Assembly (NCBI GenBank): GCA_002633025.1
Contig: NMRB01002551.1
Span: forward strand, 1-64,000
Reading direction: 5' to 3'
Length of the DNA: 64,000 nt
Origin: Notospermus geniculatus
Taxonomy: Eukaryota; Nemertea; Pilidiophora; Heteronemertea; Lineidae
In this document: positions 61,101 to 64,000 of the stretch, piece by piece
Layout: every line of letters starts with the position of its first letter
Position numbering within the stretch: the first letter of the stretch is position 1
Program-made: the position numbers and the translations under genes
Notes under the pieces: generated by a model
Database searches by the model: none
What the model was told of the DNA's origin: nothing
Seen by the model: only the letters and a program-made list of their open reading frames with translations

Positions 61101-63769
61101 CACCGACGAGGTGAATGAATGACAACCACGGGCCGATCACCAAATGCTACTCACCAATCATCTTGCTGCAAAAACCTCAAAGCATCCTGAAGGGCGCTAT
61201 CAGGCTTCTGATACGGCTTCCAGTCTTCAGGATCCTCCGACTCCATTGACATCTGTCGTGATGTGCTTTGAGGACTTGCTAAACTGCTACCGGGAGTCAG
61301 CCTACAATAGAAGACAACCAGACTGTGACATCTCACACTTTACTTCTTCTCTGATTCATAGAACTCTGTATTCGCCACGTCAACTTGCATGCTCAAAGAT
61401 GCTAACTGGAGACACATGACTCAACCAAAAACAGGCCACTGCCACTAAAACAGCACCCTTTATTTACCGTACAAAAGAAACAGCCAACATGTCAAGAGAT
61501 AAGCTTTGAATTAACCCTAATCCAAGACGATGAATCATGAAGCTCTAAGAACAGACACTACGAACACAAATAGAGAATACAAGGAAGGTGACGCTTCCCC
61601 GAAAATGACCCAGAACTCGGAGAACAATACAATTTGTTTACTTACGGGCCTGATCTTCTTTTGGTTGGTGACGGAGCAGGGGGCTTGCCATTCCCTGTAT
61701 CTCTCTTGGGAGAGGACTGGGAGTTACCAGAGATCAGAAGAGCTGGAATAGACCAAGTAGGGATGAATACTAAAAGTCAAGGTCAGCAGTTTACTGGATT
61801 AGTCAGAATGAAAGTGACTGAAAAAGCCTGAAAGACTATAGACTACATCTGACAACACTGACAAATGGATGATCCAAAATAAGTATCGTAAACCACTCAC
61901 AATCATTGTTAATCTCTGGTTGACTAAGTCGTCTCAGTCTCTCCTGCTGTCGTTCACGTTCTTTCTGTTTCACCTCCTCCTCCAACCGTCGTTTCTCATC
62001 AAACCGTCGTTTATCCTCCCTCTCCCGTTCTCTCTGCTCCTCCAACTTCCGCCGTCGTTCTTCACGTTCTCGTACCTTCTCCTCCTCCAGTTTTCGTCTC
62101 TTTTCCTCTCGCTCCCGCTGTCGTCTTTCCCGCTCGATCTTCCTCTGTTCAGCTTCTTCTTCCTTCTGTTGTTTTTTCTGAGCCATTCTGTCTTTCAGGG
62201 TCTGCGACATGGAGATATTACTAACATCCTACAAAGAGAGAAGACGTGCAAACTCAGACGAAAATGAGGAAGGTGGAAATTCAAATAACCACAAACGTAA
62301 GGTGACATCGCACAGAATTTCTTGCAGATTTGACCGACACGGCTGAATTCAGACAAGAAGAGAAATACAATACTCCAAGGTTTCACATTACTTAAAAATA
62401 AAAGATCATTTCCAACCAAATCCGAGTGAATGACAATAGAGGGCAACAAAATCCTCATTACCATGCAAATCTCCATGTTATTCAGTCTTAATTCTGTAGT
62501 TACAACTCTTAAGTATAAAGCCAGCTGGACATAATGACCCATTAACCAAGTACATTTCAAATCTGACCCATTCTGTTATTTAAGTCTCACCTTGAAATGA
62601 AACATGACAGGCCTACAACACACAGTGACAGTATAAGTTACCCAGCAAGATTAGAGTTTGGTGAAGTATGGAATTTACAAGACAAACACAGTCAGACGAA
62701 CTCTGCCCACGGCATGCAAAAGATAAACAAAAATAACTGGGTTAATTTCAATAAACTGTATGAATAGGCCAAACTTGATCTTCAAACAGAAAGGAGGCCA
62801 TTCCTACAATAGATCAGAGCTTCATTGCTACAATAGATCAGAGATCATGTCTCTATGCTAACCTGTTCACGATCTTGCCCACAGAGTGTGTTCCCCATTC
62901 AAGTTTGAACAATAGAATCAGACAGAAACAAATCAAACAGTTGATCCTGATCAGCCGAATCCAAAAGATGCAAAGATGCACAAAGTGTCCTAATCCTAGA
63001 TTAACCCATCCTTGTCAAGATGAACACAGAGGTAACATAGTCCAACGAATGTTAATGGACAGAGAGAATTCCTCAGAAGTCAAATGTCGCAAAAAATGCT
63101 GATACACTGAGACAAGTGCCCATGAAGGCTGAGCATAATACATTTCCCGAGTCTCGTGAATCTAAGCCAATTGATTCAATAATTAATGTGCTCCACATGA
63201 CTGCATCCTGGATTACCTGGTAACATGGCATCAATTGATTAACGAGGAACAATCGAATCACAAACAAGAACAGTTAACGAGCTACAATGTACGTACAACC
63301 ATATTACTCTTGTCGATTTTTTTCTTCTGACGTTCATGGTTTGTTTTATGTTGTCTCCCAAGATAAACATTCATGAATATTACATTCTTATTCCAGATTG
63401 AAAGTCTGTTTAGTTGTCTGTGACTGATCATCAGAAGGTCACAGGTTCAAGTCCCATTGTGAACATGATTCCCAGGGCAGGGGTAGCCTCTCTGCCACAC
63501 TACTAAACCTGGCACAGATTTTAAAGGGTCACTTCTCCAGCATGTCATGATATCTGACGACATTCCAACACTTACATCATCTGAGTCCTCGAATTCTTCA
63601 TCCGATGCCCGATCGAGGATCAGATCTTTCTCCTGGATTCCTCTTCCATACACACCACTGGGAAGCTCACTGGAGTCACGTCGGTTCCGGTGTCGATCGT
63701 AGGGACTCGCGTTCATGGTGCCAATCCCGATGTCCGAGCCACTGCTGCTGTTTTGTGTATCAAACATAC
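58196..63769 (-). CDS. TOGARAM1: TOG array regulator of axonemal microtubules (TOGARAM1/crescerin-like), 5' part outside window
   Basis: A ciliary microtubule-binding protein; its TOG domains bind tubulin and control axoneme length. Twelve visible exons join in phase: 63576-63769, 61901-62228, 61646-61742, 61155-61301, 60840-61032, 60522-60670, 60193-60351, 59687-59914, 59303-59510, 58781-58997, 58570-58656, 58196-58455. They encode the last 755 residues. Order: acidic linker (ASDEEFEDSDD), a highly charged Glu/Arg coiled-coil segment (about 75-165), TOG3 (about 240-450: ALRFLQQDDW, AEVKNLRSQVSRLA, NGFIREDVDKAL, AVRKVTAVNL, RYYGRKILYLL), a Ser/Arg linker (GLGDMPSDTPSA), and TOG4 (about 525-750: MINLMAANDWRERLRGIEQL, VYPRKQKQVVLHVLPLLWH, SGNIRTATGKL). 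These motifs and their order match vertebrate TOGARAM1; TOGARAM2 is the alternative. TOG1 and TOG2 must lie beyond 64000. Confidence 0.94.
63425..63500 (+). repeat. Relic tRNA-like SINE head in a TOGARAM intron
   Basis: CAGAAGGTCACAGGTTCAAGTCCCATTG carries a B-box-like motif (GGTTCAAGTCC), followed by GGCAGGGGTAGCCTCTCTGCC. The A-box is not clear. Probably a diverged SINE. Confidence 0.3.
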
Positions 63770-64000
63770 CTAAGGAACGACAAGCAATGGTTAATGCAAG
63801 ATTATCGACTTCAAATATATCAGGTAGACAGGCACAGAACATAAGATTGTGCACATTTTTTCACACAACTGCACACTGAAGGGTGTTTGACAACGTGTGA
63901 CATTCCTGAAAGTGCAGGGTCAATTTCTTGCCCTGATGAAGGCAGTGGGATATGCAAGTCATGTGACAAAGTGTGGAGTGATCAGCTATCATGTGTGCAT

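Noticed and set aside
61869-62267. Phe/Leu/Ser-rich 132-codon plus-strand frame, possible membrane protein
   Set aside because: It is the antisense shadow of the Glu/Arg-rich coiled-coil exon of the TOGARAM-like gene.

Overview
This window is nuclear DNA from an animal. Genes are split by many introns with GT-AG borders, coding exons are short (about 9 to 515 bp), and the proteins found include the Golgi tether subunit COG2, a TOGARAM/crescerin microtubule protein, a galectin, a C14orf119-family pair and a SPRY-TIR protein. The dense short inverted-repeat elements, tRNA-derived SINEs and very frequent TAGGCCTA and ACCGGTA words suggest a marine invertebrate. An invertebrate deuterostome such as an echinoderm or hemichordate is my best guess, but nothing here proves it. 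Four single N bases (7678, 38340, 51430, 55129) look like closed assembly gaps.

Layout. 1-3500 (+): the 3' part of a chimera-type galectin with Pro/Gly-rich N-terminal exons. 4326-5645 (-): an intronless type II membrane protein resembling beta-mannosyltransferase/GH130-like propellers, convergent with the galectin. 7049-7404 (+): a weak proline-rich two-exon candidate. 8416-14793 (+): a 17-exon gene whose exons join in phase into about 1005 residues, with four SPRY domains followed by a TIR domain; this is the most interesting gene of the window. 18043-36629 (-): a six-exon single-pass membrane protein of unknown family with tyrosine motifs in its tail. Its long introns hold a 45-bp minisatellite and several foldback elements. 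38053-42337 (-): COG2, apparently missing one coding block beside an assembly gap. 43490-44252 (-): two tandem intronless C14orf119/DUF4508 paralogues only 31 bp apart. 44253-50400: gene-poor repeat region. 50447-53434 (-): a putative micro-exon gene for a tiny protein. 55130-63769 (-): the C-terminal three-quarters of a TOGARAM1-like gene with a long 3' UTR; its 5' part lies beyond the right edge.

The genes do not form a pathway. COG2, TOGARAM and the C14orf119 pair are housekeeping or ciliary genes. The galectin, the SPRY-TIR protein and the orphan receptor are plausible recognition or immunity proteins, but that grouping is inference from domains. Splice joints were worked out by eye from GT/AG sites and reading phase; no transcript evidence was available.
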